From: Owenia fusiformis | Taxonomy: Eukaryota; Annelida; Polychaeta; Sabellida; Oweniidae | NCBI GenBank assembly: GCA_903813345.2 | Contig: CAIIXF020000009.1 | Coordinates: forward strand, 17,261,759-17,325,758 | Direction of reading: 5' to 3' | DNA length: 64,000 nucleotides | In this document: piece by piece, positions 35,083 through 47,427 of the stretch | How the letters are laid out: each line of letters starts with the position of its first letter | Position numbering within the stretch: position 1 is the first letter of the stretch | Notes under the pieces: generated by a model | Told to the model about the DNA's origin: nothing | Database searches by the model: none | Seen by the model: only the letters and a program-made list of their open reading frames with translations | Position numbers and translations under genes: made by a program

Positions 35083-37370
35083 TCGGGATAATCCCAATAT
35101 CCTGAACCTCATATAGGATAATCTCTATATGTCCAACACCTAAATGAATGAACAATTTTTATGGGTACCTTTTTCTAAAACACACAAGGCACATCCACAA
35201 CCCTACAAAACCCAATGCTAGAAATAGAATCTCAAGAATTTGAGCTTGTTGAAGGGTGTATCATTTAATCTTCCTTACCATCCAAAAGAGCTTCATTTTC
35301 TCTATATTCTATGAATTAGATCAAAATTGTTACACAACATTTTATAAGTAACTACAGATTACAATTTTGAATAAAGGTAATGAAAGCTGAAAAATTATAT
35401 AGAGAAGTAAGAGGGTAGTCGAGTAGCTAGCCAGTCCCATCAGACATTATATATGTTGGTCTTCCACATGCTCTTTAAATGTGCCAGCAAGTTTTTCAGA
35501 TAAACACATATGATGCATCACTATAAATTGAACTGGAAAACTTCGGCAAGTAGATGGCATCATAGAAAATTAAGTGGATGTCTTTCACATGCGTCATCAG
35601 CAGGCATTTCAAATCTTTGCATTTCGCCCCTTAACCTGAATGCATAATCTGAGTGGGGCAGTGATGATTTGAACTTAGGCATCACTCGCTCAAGGACACC
35701 ACTTGTCACTCCTCTTGAGCCAGAGCCACCATGAGCTGGACTATACTAGACACAATATCATTACAAAACACGACACATGGTGAGCAGTATTGCACCCTTG
35801 TGCTCCCTTGAATAGAATAGACAGTCTTTGGGATGGAAATTACAAAATGGCTGCCTTAACATTTACCCAGAATGCCCAAAAACTAATTAGATTTTCATAC
35901 AAAAACTAATCAGTTCAAATTTTTTATATATAGAACCACCCCTGAAAATCTGAAATCAATATGTCAGACAGTTCACCTAAAAAGGCGTAGAAGAGACTTA
36001 ACAGACAGGATTTTAGGAGGCAAAAACTAAAATTGCTACCCTAACATTTACTCAGTTTGAGATTTCATATAAAGAAACACCCTGAAAATCAACCCATCAA
36101 ACAGTTCACCTGAAAAATGCTTAGACAAAATTAAGTTGGATGCCACCCATCCAAATTATATAAATGACTTTCAAAAAAGTTATTTTGTTACTTCTGTTAC
36201 TACGATACCATCACTTCTTTGATATAAATGATATCACTCAAAATCATGATATCTTATACTGTACTTACAACTATCAAATCTACAAATTACTCAATTCCTG
36301 AAGGAACTGAAATGGATACAGTCCCAGCAGGCCAGGGCTATAATAATTTACAAGAGAAGGTAAAACTTCCATGATTGGTGCATTCAAGTAATAATAACTA
36401 ATACAACTTACCTAATTTAGCAAGTAATTAGCACTCGTGTATAACTCTAGGTATCTCTTTAGTGTCAGTTGTTTGCGATTCAAAATTCAACACACATCCT
36501 GCATTACTAGTAACACTGGTAGCTAGATTAGCAGTTCATCACAATATATGTTGATCTTTAGTTGCCATGGTTATTCTCTAAAAAGAACATAAGAAAAATA
36601 ATGGCACTAAAGGTGTAGTATATAATCTTACAAAGTTCAACTTTCCCTCTTAAATGTTGTACTCCAAGTTTTCTAGTGTTTTAAGGTATGGCTTTAACGA
36701 GTAGAAAAAATGAACCTGCCTTTGGCATGACTGTCTAGACCTTAGAAAATATATCACATCAACCATTTAAACCAAATTCAAGCTCTCAATATTTCATTTT
36801 ATAGTTTAAGGTATTTCAAATATGATTCAAATACATTTCCCAAAAAGTTCTGTTTTTCAAAGAAATCTAGATATCAGCTCATGTAAGAGATAACTTAAAT
36901 CATCATAGAAGGTTTATGTAAGAATATGCAACCTTTGCAAAGGGCATGATTTGAACATACCTATGTGTATCTCTTCATACAGAAATAGAGTATCATATGG
37001 AAGTCAAGTGTTCACTTATCTCAACTCATCACAAGTTTAGACTTAGGAACAAGGTCAATATATTTATATACATCCATAACATAATTAGTAAGGATTGGAC
37101 TAAGATTAACAGGGAGAGAGAAAAACAATTAGTTCTGTAAGGATATTGATGGGGAATCCCCATATTTTTGCTACCACATTGTTCAAAGTATTGATTATCA
37201 TATTTTCATATTTACTATGGTAACAAAACACTCTCAGTCTCAGTTGAAGGTCAGGGTAAAGATTGAATCAATTTTTTCACCTTATAATACCATAATTCTT
37301 GTAAAGAATTTACTAGTAACAAAATGCCAGAAGTATAAGTCTAGCTTTAGGTTGACAAAGTGATGAAAGA
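35083..37370. other. AT-rich stretch, nothing firm
   Basis: An open minus-strand stretch at about 35570-35750 lacks splice sites or motifs that would support an exon. The rest is featureless. Confidence 0.45.
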
Positions 37371-37374
37371 CAAG

Positions 37375-38095
37375 GCATTAACATGACAAAATGTCACCAC
37401 CTTGTTGCTCACAATATTATGAGTTTAATCTTCAGTCAGAATTGTAGATGATTTTGAAAAAATAAATTGGTCAATTTGAAGCAAGTAGAAAAAGACCTTT
37501 TTTGACCCTGAGAAGGTCATTGAAGGTCAAATCTCATATCTAAAGTCAAATTTGAACTTCTGATAATTTGTAGATGGATTTTTTTTTAAAAATTGGTCAA
37601 TTTGAAGCAATTTGAAAAAGACCTTTTTGACCTTGAGAAGGTCATTGAAGGTCAAATCTAAAATCTAAAGTCAAATTTGAACTTCTGAAAAAAATTGGTC
37701 AATTTGAAGTAATTTGAAAAAAGACCTTTTTGATCTTGAGAAGGTCATTGAAGGTCAAATCTCAAATCTAAAGTCAAATTTGAACTTCTGATAACTTGTA
37801 GAATGATTTTGAAAAGAAATGTGTCAATTTGAAGGAAGTTGAAAAAATACCTTTTTGACCTTGAGAAGGTCATTGAAGGTCAAATCTCAAATCTAAAGTC
37901 AGATTTGAGCTTCTGATAACTTGTAGATGATTTTGAAAAAGAAATTGGTCAATTTGAAGCAAGTTGAAAAAATACCTTTTTGACCTTTTTTGACCTTGAA
38001 AATGTCATTAAAGGTCAAATCTTAAATATGTAGTCAGATTTGAACTTCTAGAAACATGTAGATGGTTTTGAAATAAATTGAAGTCAGTCTAAACA
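37375..38095. repeat. R3 array, copy 2: AGGTCA-rich tandem units
   Basis: Five units, each with AAGGTCATTGAAGGTCAAAT or a close variant, start near 37512, 37638, 37740, 37866 and 38000 (spacing about 100-136 bp). It begins with the same GGCATTAACATGACAAAATG as copy 1. Confidence 0.85.
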
Positions 38096-38149
38096 GTATT
38101 TGTTAAGTTATTGGAAGTTGTAAGGATTTGTTACAGACGCCAATAGCCA

Positions 38150-38890
38150 ACCACCAACTGCCGTAAAAAACAAACGGAGAAAAAAACAGAAAACTTTCTC
38201 ATGGTTTGGAACTACAATATAAGTGAATGAAAGAAGTACAGAAAGTATCGCAATGGATTTCAGACAGTCATATGTTATATTTTGTCTGATTTCTGAGGGT
38301 TTAAACAGGTGCATATGCAGTGCATTACCTGCAGAAAAAGTTCTTGTAGAGATGAAAAAATAATTTGGACTTTTGAGACAGGGAAGGTGCAATTTTTGTT
38401 GCACCAATATGTTGTATTTTGAGACACACTTAACCCCTTAAAAGGAATTATGCATTCCTTTTAGATAAAGTAGGAAAGAATATTTTCAATGTTATTTTCC
38501 CATAGGGAAAACTCATGCAATCCATTGCTTTCAGCTTAATTTGATCACCCATAATTGATATCTTTAAAACCCCTGAAGGAATGCATTATTCCTTTAAAGG
38601 GGTTAACTATGTGTCAAAATGTAACAAATTGATGCAACAAAAATTGAAAAGCAGGGGTGGAAGGGGTTGCAAATCAGGACAACATTTCAGAAAAAACATG
38701 TGGGTGGGTTGATTGCACCTTCCCTGCCTCAAAGTCGAAATTATTTTATCATCTCTATGAGTACTTTTCCTGGAGGAAATGGATTGGCCTAACATATGCA
38801 CCAGTTCAAATCCTCAGAAATAGTCAAAATCCAACATATAACTGTCCGAAATCTGTTGCGATACTTTCCGTCCTCCTTTTGTATTCCTCT
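38150..38890. mobile_element. large foldback with arms of about 250 bp
   Basis: The left arm (about 38150-38410) and the complement of the right arm (about 38620-38890) share many blocks, for example GATACTTTC, CATATGCACC, CCTCAGAAAT, TCATCTCTA, GCACCTTCCCTG and GCAACAAAAATTG. The middle is a second, tighter palindrome (38430-38606). ORFs on both strands are mirror images. Confidence 0.8.
38430..38606. mobile_element. TTAA-ended palindromic MITE
   Basis: TTAACCCCTTAAAAGGAAT on the left pairs with ATTCCTTTAAAGGGGTTAA on the right, continuing into an ATGCATT inverted pair. The TTAA ends suggest a piggyBac-type target. Confidence 0.65.
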
Positions 38891-39286
38891 TTAAAGAGGG
38901 ATGTTGCAATATGGAGCACAATCAAGACCCCCCTGGACTTTTCCAGGACATGTTCACCTAAGTACTTACCAATGAAGAAGCCCCAAGCTTTATGTAATAA
39001 TTTTGCAATTGTGCTGATTGGTCAAATTAATTATTATCAAAATTAATTGGAAATCCATATGTTATTTGATTGGTCGTTAAAGTTTATCAATATGGTTATG
39101 TGACCAATAGAACTCTTTAAATAGCAATCTGATTGGCTGCCTGGCTCTAGGCACGTGCCCAGTTCACCGACGATTGTGTGCTTGTATCACTTGGCAGGGT
39201 TTTCCCTCAATTGCTGCAATCAACTCAATTGTGTTCAATTCTGATAGTTGGTTTTTCTGTTCATTTTCTCAATATATCGGATATAC
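38891..39286. other. nothing recognised
   Basis: AT-rich; no supported feature. Confidence 0.4.
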
Positions 39287-39482
39287 CAGTGATCTCCACA
39301 GGATTTTTTCTCATCTTGGTTCAAAATTCTTATTTTCATAATTCCAACCAAAATTATGCCCATTTTCATGATTTTTCTCATTTTCATATGGGTGAAAATG
39401 GATTTTCAGGTGGGTGCAAGCCTATTTTCAAAATCTCAGGTGGGTGCTACACCCACTTGCTTTAATGCTGGGGAGATCACTG
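39287..39482. mobile_element. 196-bp MITE, CAGTGATCTCC ends
   Basis: CAGTGATCTCC and GGAGATCACTG are perfect inverted 11-bp ends. The interior contains CAGGTGGGTGC twice. No clear target duplication was seen, so the borders are less sure. Confidence 0.6.
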
Positions 39483-40234
39483 AATACTATACCCATAAGT
39501 TGGTCTCAAGATATATCTAAGGTATGTAAGATATGATATAAGCAATTGGTCACGGGTCAAAGTATCTCAAGGCTATTTCATAACTTGCCTTTTCAAAATT
39601 TATCCCTTTAAACCATACTTCAAGTTGCTTCAAATTGAACAAATCTTATTTGGGAAATCATCAGGCAATTGTTATGTGAATGTGACACTAAAATGATGTC
39701 TAGTTATATGGTTTGGATTTTATGATGCACAGAGTTCCAAAAGTATTTGCTGCAAACCAGCACAATAAATGTAATTTACTGAAACCTTATTTAATTGTAA
39801 TCTAAACTTACTACACAACCAAACTTATTTTAAGATTCAGAAAAACATTGATCTTTCACAATGACTGCTTCTTTATCATGATTGCGAGTGAATAACACAT
39901 ATGAAATATTCATTCGAGCAAAGATGTACTCTTATGAAACTCATCAATGTACATCCAAACCTGTGAAGCCTGGAATACATTCATTAGCAAAATTTGGTCA
40001 TTCTAACATTTTCATATTGTCTCTGTTTATCATCCTTCAAGATCGGTCCTTCACTGCTTTCATAGCATTACATAGTAAATGTAATGCAATGAATTACTCT
40101 TGGGCCAAGGATGCTGTTTATTGCTAAATGTATAGCCATCTCCAAGTTGTTTTGACCTCCTCGGGGTTTGAATTAAAAAAATTCTAATAAAACATATCTC
40201 ACATCATGTGTACACTTTTTGTAGGGAATGTTGC
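39483..40234. other. nothing recognised
   Basis: An 81-codon ORF at 39882 has no motif; unsupported. Confidence 0.4.
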
Positions 40235-41051
40235 CAGGCCTGTCAACTTGGGAACACCTAACATGAGTGACTTGGAAATGTTGAACACCTCCCCTACAGA
40301 TGTGGACACCTTGGTCCAAATCTGAACACCTTGATCCAAATTTTGAACACCTTGGTTTAAATTTTATTACATCTTGCCAAATTTTTCGCAATCGTTTCAA
40401 AGTTTATAGTTGAAATCTTATCAGCTCCAGTTATCCAATTGATGCTCCGGCATCCACTAAACTCTGATTGATATCTATCTGATAAAATATTTGTATTTTC
40501 ATGATGATTTCGTGCAAGATTTGTTCGTGAAAAGTCCCAATGGAAGTGTACTTGTTTTTGACCGTGCATAATAATGAGCTAACGCTACAGGGCCGTCGTT
40601 GATTGGTCAGATTTTATCAACATCAACAAACTGTTGGTAAAGCACGTGGCTTTCTCTTTGGTACAAGGCGGTCATAATAGAAATCAAGATAAGTAAAAGA
40701 CCGACTTGGGCAAGGCTAGTCGTCCAACTCTCCCGCAATTTGCATATTTGTCACGCATTTTCTGAAGAAATTGAATCCACACCTCTTAAGCAAATACGTA
40801 TTTTTTCAAATCATTGTCAAGCAAAAACGTTTCAGTTCACGCCGAAAAACGAATGCCAAAAAAATGAACTCCGGAATAATCGAATTAAGTTCATTCAGAA
40901 GTTTCACATGAATTGTGAATATATCACACATTTACTTTGTTTTATCTGGTCCCTACTTCTAATTTGGAAGGTGATCACAATTTGAAGGAAGGTGTTCAAC
41001 ATGTTGATTTGTAAGTCACTCATTTTAGGTGTTCCCTGGTTGACAGGCCTG
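40235..41051. mobile_element. 817-bp element, CAGGCCTGTCAAC ends
   Basis: The ends CAGGCCTGTCAAC..GGGAACACCTAA are inverted over about 55 bp with some mismatches, both arms including GAGTGACTT and TTGAACACC. The interior (40370-40740) is related to 54260-54610 in a glucosidase intron. No transposase. Confidence 0.75.
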
Positions 41052-42150
41052 GTACAGTCATGTACATAATGTTGAAATATATAATTATGAATGCCAATGA
41101 GCAAATCAAGAAACACATTGAAGACAGAGATGAATATATACAGACAATGAATGGTATTGCTGCATATCAGTTAGTGTTGTCGCTGTGCCATAATTGTACA
41201 TCAGTAATTTTCAGTAGTTGATACACATCGCGTTGAATATATATCGAGAAAAAGTCAGAGAAGAGTGCACTGAAATACCGAACACTAATGTGCTAAAATA
41301 CCGAAGGGAACAAATAAATAATAGTACGCTGGTACATCCGGGTACTTCCGATAACAGTGAAGTGAAAGTAAAGAAAAGAACATAAGGAAATTAATAAGCC
41401 TTTTTATTCTCACTTTTCAACACTACGCATTGTGGTGTTTTGGTGTAGATTGTTCCTACGCCACTGCCCAGGAACAGGACCATAATATTAATGTTTTTAT
41501 CCTGCTGAAATGTCATGGTACACTGTACAATGTTCCACATGTGTAGGCTAATAGGATGAGCCCAGAAATTATTAAAAGTTTTGGGCTCAAAAATGTGTAG
41601 GGCCTCAATTAGCGAGCTTTTTGGGCATTACTTGGCCATTTAGGGCCTTATTTAATAATTATAAGACAAGTTATCAAAATATGGGCCTTAATTTTTCAAA
41701 TTTTGGGCCAAATATTAGGCTTAAAGGGTTCAAAAAAAATTTTCTGACTTAAAATGTGGGCCCCCTTGGTTAGCTTTTGCTTCCATCAGTGGTACATGTA
41801 GCTGTTTGTTTGACTGGCATCCTATGCCTTGCTTTCGACTTTTTGTCTCTTTGAAATGAAAATTTACCTTATCGATCTGAAAAATTGCCTCATGCACCCC
41901 CCTTGAGAAATCCTAGCCTTTTGAAAATTGTAAACAAAACCTTTAGAAATCTAATATATAAATGAGCTATAAAATAACAGTAAAATCATTGTTATCAAGG
42001 TCTATAGGATTTACAATGTATTATCATACATGTACATGTACATCTTTATCTCAGGGACTATAAAATTTTAATTCAATACTGGACTATAACATGTACAGTC
42101 ATCCAAAAGTATTTCAACTGACCAAAGGGCAAATAATTACTTTCGTCCTA
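41052..42150. other. no gene; GGGCC-rich repeat at about 41560-41770
   Basis: The GGGCCTTA and GGGCTCAAAA words resemble the interiors of the 12621 and 28990 elements. The rest is featureless. Confidence 0.4.
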
Positions 42151-42157
42151 TTAGTAT

Positions 42158-42903
42158 CACGGGCTGGTATCGAAATATTTGTCCGCTGTGACGGAGCATG
42201 CTATTTTTCATAAGAACACTAAGAATACTTCACGATTTATTTTTTAACTCATATGTTTCGTTATACCATAGAAAATTACTTACTCCATGCAACTTTCTAT
42301 TGGCACGATATAGTGACACGATAATATTTACACATGGTTTCAGCATAACTAAGAAGGTATAGATGAGATGTTGATGTATTTGGTCTTTTCAATTCTTTTA
42401 TAAAAAATAATTTTTAATTTTTCTGTCCGCTGTGACGGAGCAGTTGCAAATGTGAACTGTGAAAATGCTCCGTCACAGCGGACAAAGAATATTAACATTA
42501 TTTTTTATAAAAAAAATTAAAAAGGCCCAATGCATTAATATCTCATTAATACATTCAGAGTTATGCTGAAAACATATGTTAATATTATCGTGTCACAATA
42601 TCATGCCATTAAAAAGTTAAAAAGAAATGGTACATTTTAGAGTTTGATACTCTGGCGCCGTTTTCAATAGCTTTTACTCCTAGCGTTATTGGACTTCAAA
42701 CAGAAGTGATGGTTACCCGCAAATGATATATCCATTGCATGGAGTAAGTAATTTTATTTGATATAACGAAACATATGAGTTAAAAAATAAATCGTGAAGC
42801 ATTCCATGGGCTTTCTCTAGTTGAAAGCCCATGAGCATTCTCAGTGTTTTTATGAAAAATAGCATGCTCCGTCACAGCGGACAAATCTTTCGATACCAGC
42901 CTG
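42158..42903. mobile_element. 746-bp foldback with four GTCCGCTGTGACGGAGCA copies
   Basis: The ends (CACGGGCTGGTATCGAAA left; CAGGCTGGTATCGAAA right, complement) continue as long inverted arms of about 130 bp including GTTTCGTTATA. GTCCGCTGTGACGGAGCA occurs at 42181 and 42424, and inverted near 42467 and 42864. TTAGTAT and TAAGTAT flank the ends, an imperfect duplication. The right arm carries an extra 29-bp hairpin (CATGGGCTTTC..GAAAGCCCATG). Confidence 0.85.
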
Positions 42904-42939
42904 TAAGTATTAGTCACATATACAAGACAAAATTACAAT

Positions 42940-43190
42940 ATATGGGGGTGGGTACTCCCATACATTGGCTATATGGGGACATGCCGCTAAAGTGGGTCAC
43001 TTTTTCGCTGAAAAATCCCTAGATGTTGGTCTCATTTTGAAGAAAAAACCCTAGATATGGGTCCCATTGTATGAAAAAATCCTTAGAACTGGATCTACTT
43101 TTTGAAAAATCCTAAAAGTGGGTACTGTTTTTTAAAAAATCGCCTTATTTTTTAAAATTTACCTTGTATTGGATCTATTTTTGAAAGAGG
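42940..43190. repeat. tandem-like repeat with GTGGGT/ATGGGT and AAAAATCC words
   Basis: A degenerate period of about 40 bp (AAAAATCCCTAGAT, GAAAAAACCCTAGATATGGG, GAAAAATCCTAAAAGTGGG). Noncoding; probably part of a transposon remnant. Confidence 0.5.
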
Positions 43191-45608
43191 GCTCAGGATG
43201 TGTATTGAATGAAACGACAGTCATTCTTACAGCCAAAAATTTCTGCCAACTACCACATTTCAAAACATACTGATCTGTGGAGGATATTTTCAGAACATTT
43301 ATGGGGGGGTAGGGATACATGTATTTGAGTCTGGTAACTAATATCGTAAAATAATCTGAGTTTATATACTAGGAGAACTTCCAACTATCGTAGATTGTAT
43401 CAATTCTTGTATCCTCAACCTAAATGTTACAAGCTGAATGCGTAGCTAGTACTCAGCTTCAAGAATTGCATAGGGCTATCAGTGCCAGAACCAATCAAAA
43501 ATGTTTTGATAAAAATCACCCCTACATTTTTTGCATTTTTCTTATTTTTAACATATAGTGATAGACCTAGCAAAGCCTTATCAAAGTCAAAAATTAAAAA
43601 AACAAACCGAACCCACATTATGGGAGTAACTGAACAGGTCACTGAACAGAATCTTTCGACTTTTTCAGAAAATATGCCTGATGTATAGCTTGTTCGTACG
43701 TACCATTCGTAAGATCGTTTTGACGTTACTTTAATATTACCTTAATATACCTCTTTGTTATTCCTTTCGTCCGTAGCCTATGTCGGTACTTTCAGTATGT
43801 ACGTTCTTCCTTCGTTCGACATTTTGTACGTTGTTAAATTCGAACATTCTTTGGTTCGTACATTTATCCTTTCAATTGAATGTTTATTAATACTAGCTAT
43901 GTAAAGTCGTTGGTACGTTGTTACGGGGTGTCACTACAGGGAGTTTTCAGAGGAGGTCTCTGATGAGCATTGATAGTCTGGATATGTGTTGATTTAAATA
44001 TGATATCACTTTCATGACATTTTTAAATGGTGAAAACCAAGATGATACTTTCATCTCGTCTATTGAAATGTAATATCCCATGAATTCCCATAACCATAAT
44101 ATTTATCCATACTCATGACTCACATTTTCTATTTTCTTTGTCACTTTCAATTAACACACTAATTATTAAGGGTCATTGTATGATCATTATTTTATTCCAT
44201 AAAAACTATATTTGCATGAATATAAACAACGTTCACTCGACTCCCGTCGGTTAGATGATGTAAACAAGTAAAGACTGAAATTTCCCAGATGACAAACCAA
44301 GATACACCCATCCTTACCCCATCCAAAGATATTGCCATCTTTCATTCTAAAAAGTCACAAATGCAAGTGGAGATTTACTTGTGACATCGCTGAACCAAGG
44401 GAAAGATCAATACCCGGTGATTTCAGCGGGAAGTGGCGTTTCGTTCAGTGGATGAGCTGCGCGCGCACGCATAAATGTGATTATCCAATATAATTAGGGG
44501 AGGGCTATTTGAAACAGTTTTTGGTCTCAGGCGCGACCCAGGGCTGTTGTCTTAAGGATATTTCGTTGAAAATGAGCCATTCGGCTAATAATTGGTAAGA
44601 GTTTGCGATCTTATAATGTATAACTGTTACTCAGACACATATTTTGACACGATTCTGTTGGAAATAAGCTTTGAACCGAGAGATATTCACGATTGATATG
44701 CACATTTTTGATTGTGCCATTGCTTTTCCATTGCTCAATCCATGTATTGATAGAAGTAACATTAATAATGCAGATTGGTTTACCTTCAATACATGGCAGA
44801 CACTACATATCGGTCTATTAAATACCAGTTTGTGCCTTAAATAGTTTTATATTTCCATCCACGGCCTGGAGCCTGGATGTGTTTGTCTCTTATGTGTATG
44901 CTTGTGCATGGACTTCTAATCACTAGCAGAATTTAACATGATGCAAACTCGACATTATAACTCATGCTGTAACATTTTGACTTCGATGGAAAACAATAGG
45001 AATTATTTTTCTTGCCAATCAATCATGAATCACAATCAAAATTTCACTATGATCAATCAGGCAATGGTCCAAATCAAGTTATAACATTATATGATATTCA
45101 GCAAGAAGTCTGGTAGAAATACAGAATATTTAAACATCAAAGCTGAAAGTTAAAAGCTAATCTGTCAATTTTCTGTCTGCAAAAAAGCGTTTACATTTGA
45201 CACAATAACAGACTGAGTCTTTGAAATCTAGGATTCCCCAGGAAAATATGACGTCATACTAATTAGCATAAGGATTTCCCTATTGGTATGGGTCGAGCCT
45301 TGTTCGAAAACACAATCCATAAATACATGCTAATTTCTAAGGAGATAGGAAGTGTATAACGTGTTTATCGATTTTGTTCAAAGATTTAATCAATTATCAA
45401 ATTGTTTAAGTGGATAAAGTGGTAACACTTGCTTCAATTCATAGCGTAATCGACGGATAGAAACTGACCGAATTCCCGATATCCTACCCCGTATTACTGT
45501 AGGCTATAAGCACAGTGACCTACAGAGGGCGCTATCACAAACAAGTACTGCACGAACCGATAAATTCCCGGGTATTGTAACGCCCTTGGCTGAACATCAA
45601 CAAAATAC
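43191..45608. other. nothing recognised
   Basis: Two overlapping ORFs near 43427-43688 lie on opposite strands without motifs. Otherwise featureless DNA. Confidence 0.45.
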
Positions 45609-45621
45609 ATGTAGCAACAGA

Positions 45622-46192
45622 GCCATCTTTTAAACACAAGAATTGTGAGAACAAAAATTGTTTTAGAGAGAAAGTGTGACATAAAATTTAATGGTGAGAT
45701 TCTAAACTATAAAGTCTGGTCTCAATTTTTTGAATGTACAACTGATACTACCCTTTTGGTAATTCAATGGAAAATTTTACATGGTATTTACCCTCAAAAT
45801 ATTTATTTGAAGAAATGTAACATTGAAAACTCTGACATCTGTAACTTTTGTAACGCACATGTAAAAGATGACATTGACCACTTCTTTATCAATTGTGACT
45901 GTTATTAAATCAATTTGGAATGATGTAAATGTTACAAATGATCAAAGAATTGGAAATGCAATTGTTAAAAAAGAAGATTTACTTAAAACATTGGTAATTA
46001 AAAAAGCTATACATGATTTTAAAAATAGGTTCAATACAGCTAGTAATGTAAAAGCTATTTTTGATAATGAAATAATGATCAGAAAGATGTAATGTAACTT
46101 GAAATTTCTATAATTGTATTTTATCTTATTGTATGCATGTAATGTAAAATATGTTTATTAATAAAGTTTGATTTTATAATAAAAAAAAAAAA
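45622..46192 (+). pseudogene. 5'-truncated LINE tail (ORF2 C-terminus), 13-bp TSD
   Basis: ATGTAGCAACAGA is duplicated at 45609-45621 and 46193-46205. Between them an open frame encodes the C-terminal zinc motif CNFCNAHVKDDIDHFFINC of a non-LTR retrotransposon. It is broken by a frameshift near 45900, and the neighbouring frame continues to a stop at 46090. A 3' UTR, AATAAA at about 46160 and a poly(A) tail follow. Related to, but diverged from, the LINE at 16031-22860. Confidence 0.9.
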
Positions 46193-46205
46193 ATGTAGCA
46201 ACAGA

Positions 46206-46599
46206 TACATTTTGCGGCGAGCATCCATGCACATTGTAAAGAGGGGGAAAGTCCAAAGTCCCAGTCACCCGCTCACTTAAGTGCAAGTTATTTACCTATA
46301 ACATTGACAGTTCGGTGTCAACGCACATCGAATATTATTTTTCGGTACAATGTGCGTCGGTATAATGCGCGTTGGTATAATGGGTTTCGGTATAATGCGC
46401 TTCAGTATAATGAGGTGATCCCGTTTGGAACAAAATAAATGTCTGGTGGATTTTCTATCACCACTCCAAACCATGTTGTTTTGAAAGCCCTATAGTCTCA
46501 AATATTGTCTAGATACATATCCCTAAGAATTTGTATATTTTACATTTTGTATACTCTCATCCACTGATGTATGACCTCTTGAAAATTCTTTTATTTTTA
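46206..46599. other. nothing recognised
   Basis: Contains short GGTATAATG(C/G)G iterations at about 46340-46410; no gene. Confidence 0.4.
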
Positions 46600-46601
46600 T
46601 A

Positions 46602-47425
46602 CTACTTTTTTCAAGGCCTGACTGCGTCGCTAACATGCTAAATATAAGAGTTAGCTGACGTTTCGGAGTCTGACTTACCTTCTAAAGGTTAGAACCCGAA
46701 TTTTAATGAAACCATATCACCTTTGTTCCGTCAACCATGGAGCATTTGCCACAACATCCAAGAGGTAAATCATGGATCGAGAAAATGAATGATTTCCTTG
46801 TAAGTTCCGGAAGTTTCAATACGAAAAATTACCGAACATATGTGAAAACCGAATATTTGTTCGTTGTTTTCACGATTTACAGGTTCGTTTGTTCAATGTT
46901 TTGGTCTAAATTATAAAGCATCACCAACAGGTCTTACTCTATTTATCGACTAATACAGCAGACGGCTCATATTTCTACGTAGCATTTCATTCAGACCAAT
47001 AGTGGGAGTGTAGATCACGCAGTTTCGTTCGTTGCGTACTTCACTTGAAATTGGTAATTTTAAATATTGACTACTTCACTTAGCTTGGCGGATGTAGAAC
47101 ATTGCTGAATATTCTTTTAATTTTCACACCAGACATGCTTGGTTGACACGTCAACAAAGTAAAGTTCAAGGGTCAATGCGTTATTTTGTGATAACTACAA
47201 CGCCTTCCCGGAAGTCAACATTGATGAAAAATGAAAAAGTCGGAAAAGCATTTACGCTAATTTCTATCAAATGCTATGTCTATGCATCATCATCGACGCA
47301 ACAAAGGTGATATGGTTTCATTAAGATTCGGGTTCTAACCTTTAGAAGGTAAGTCAGACTCCCAAACGTCAGCTAACTCTTATATTTAGCATGTTAGCGA
47401 CGCAGTCAGGCCTTGAAAAAAGTAG
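46602..47425. mobile_element. 824-bp element with 131-bp inverted ends, TA target
   Basis: CTACTTTTTTCAAGGCCTGA and the following 110 bp are mirrored at the right end (47295-47425) with about three mismatches. TA flanks both ends (46600-46601, 47426-47427), as in the Tc1/mariner superfamily. The interior of about 560 bp has no transposase ORF. Confidence 0.88.
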
Positions 47426-47427
47426 TA

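Noticed and set aside
35570-35750. Open minus-strand stretch of about 60 codons considered as an exon
   Set aside because: No recognisable motif, no matching splice-site pair or neighbouring exons, and low confidence in the frame.
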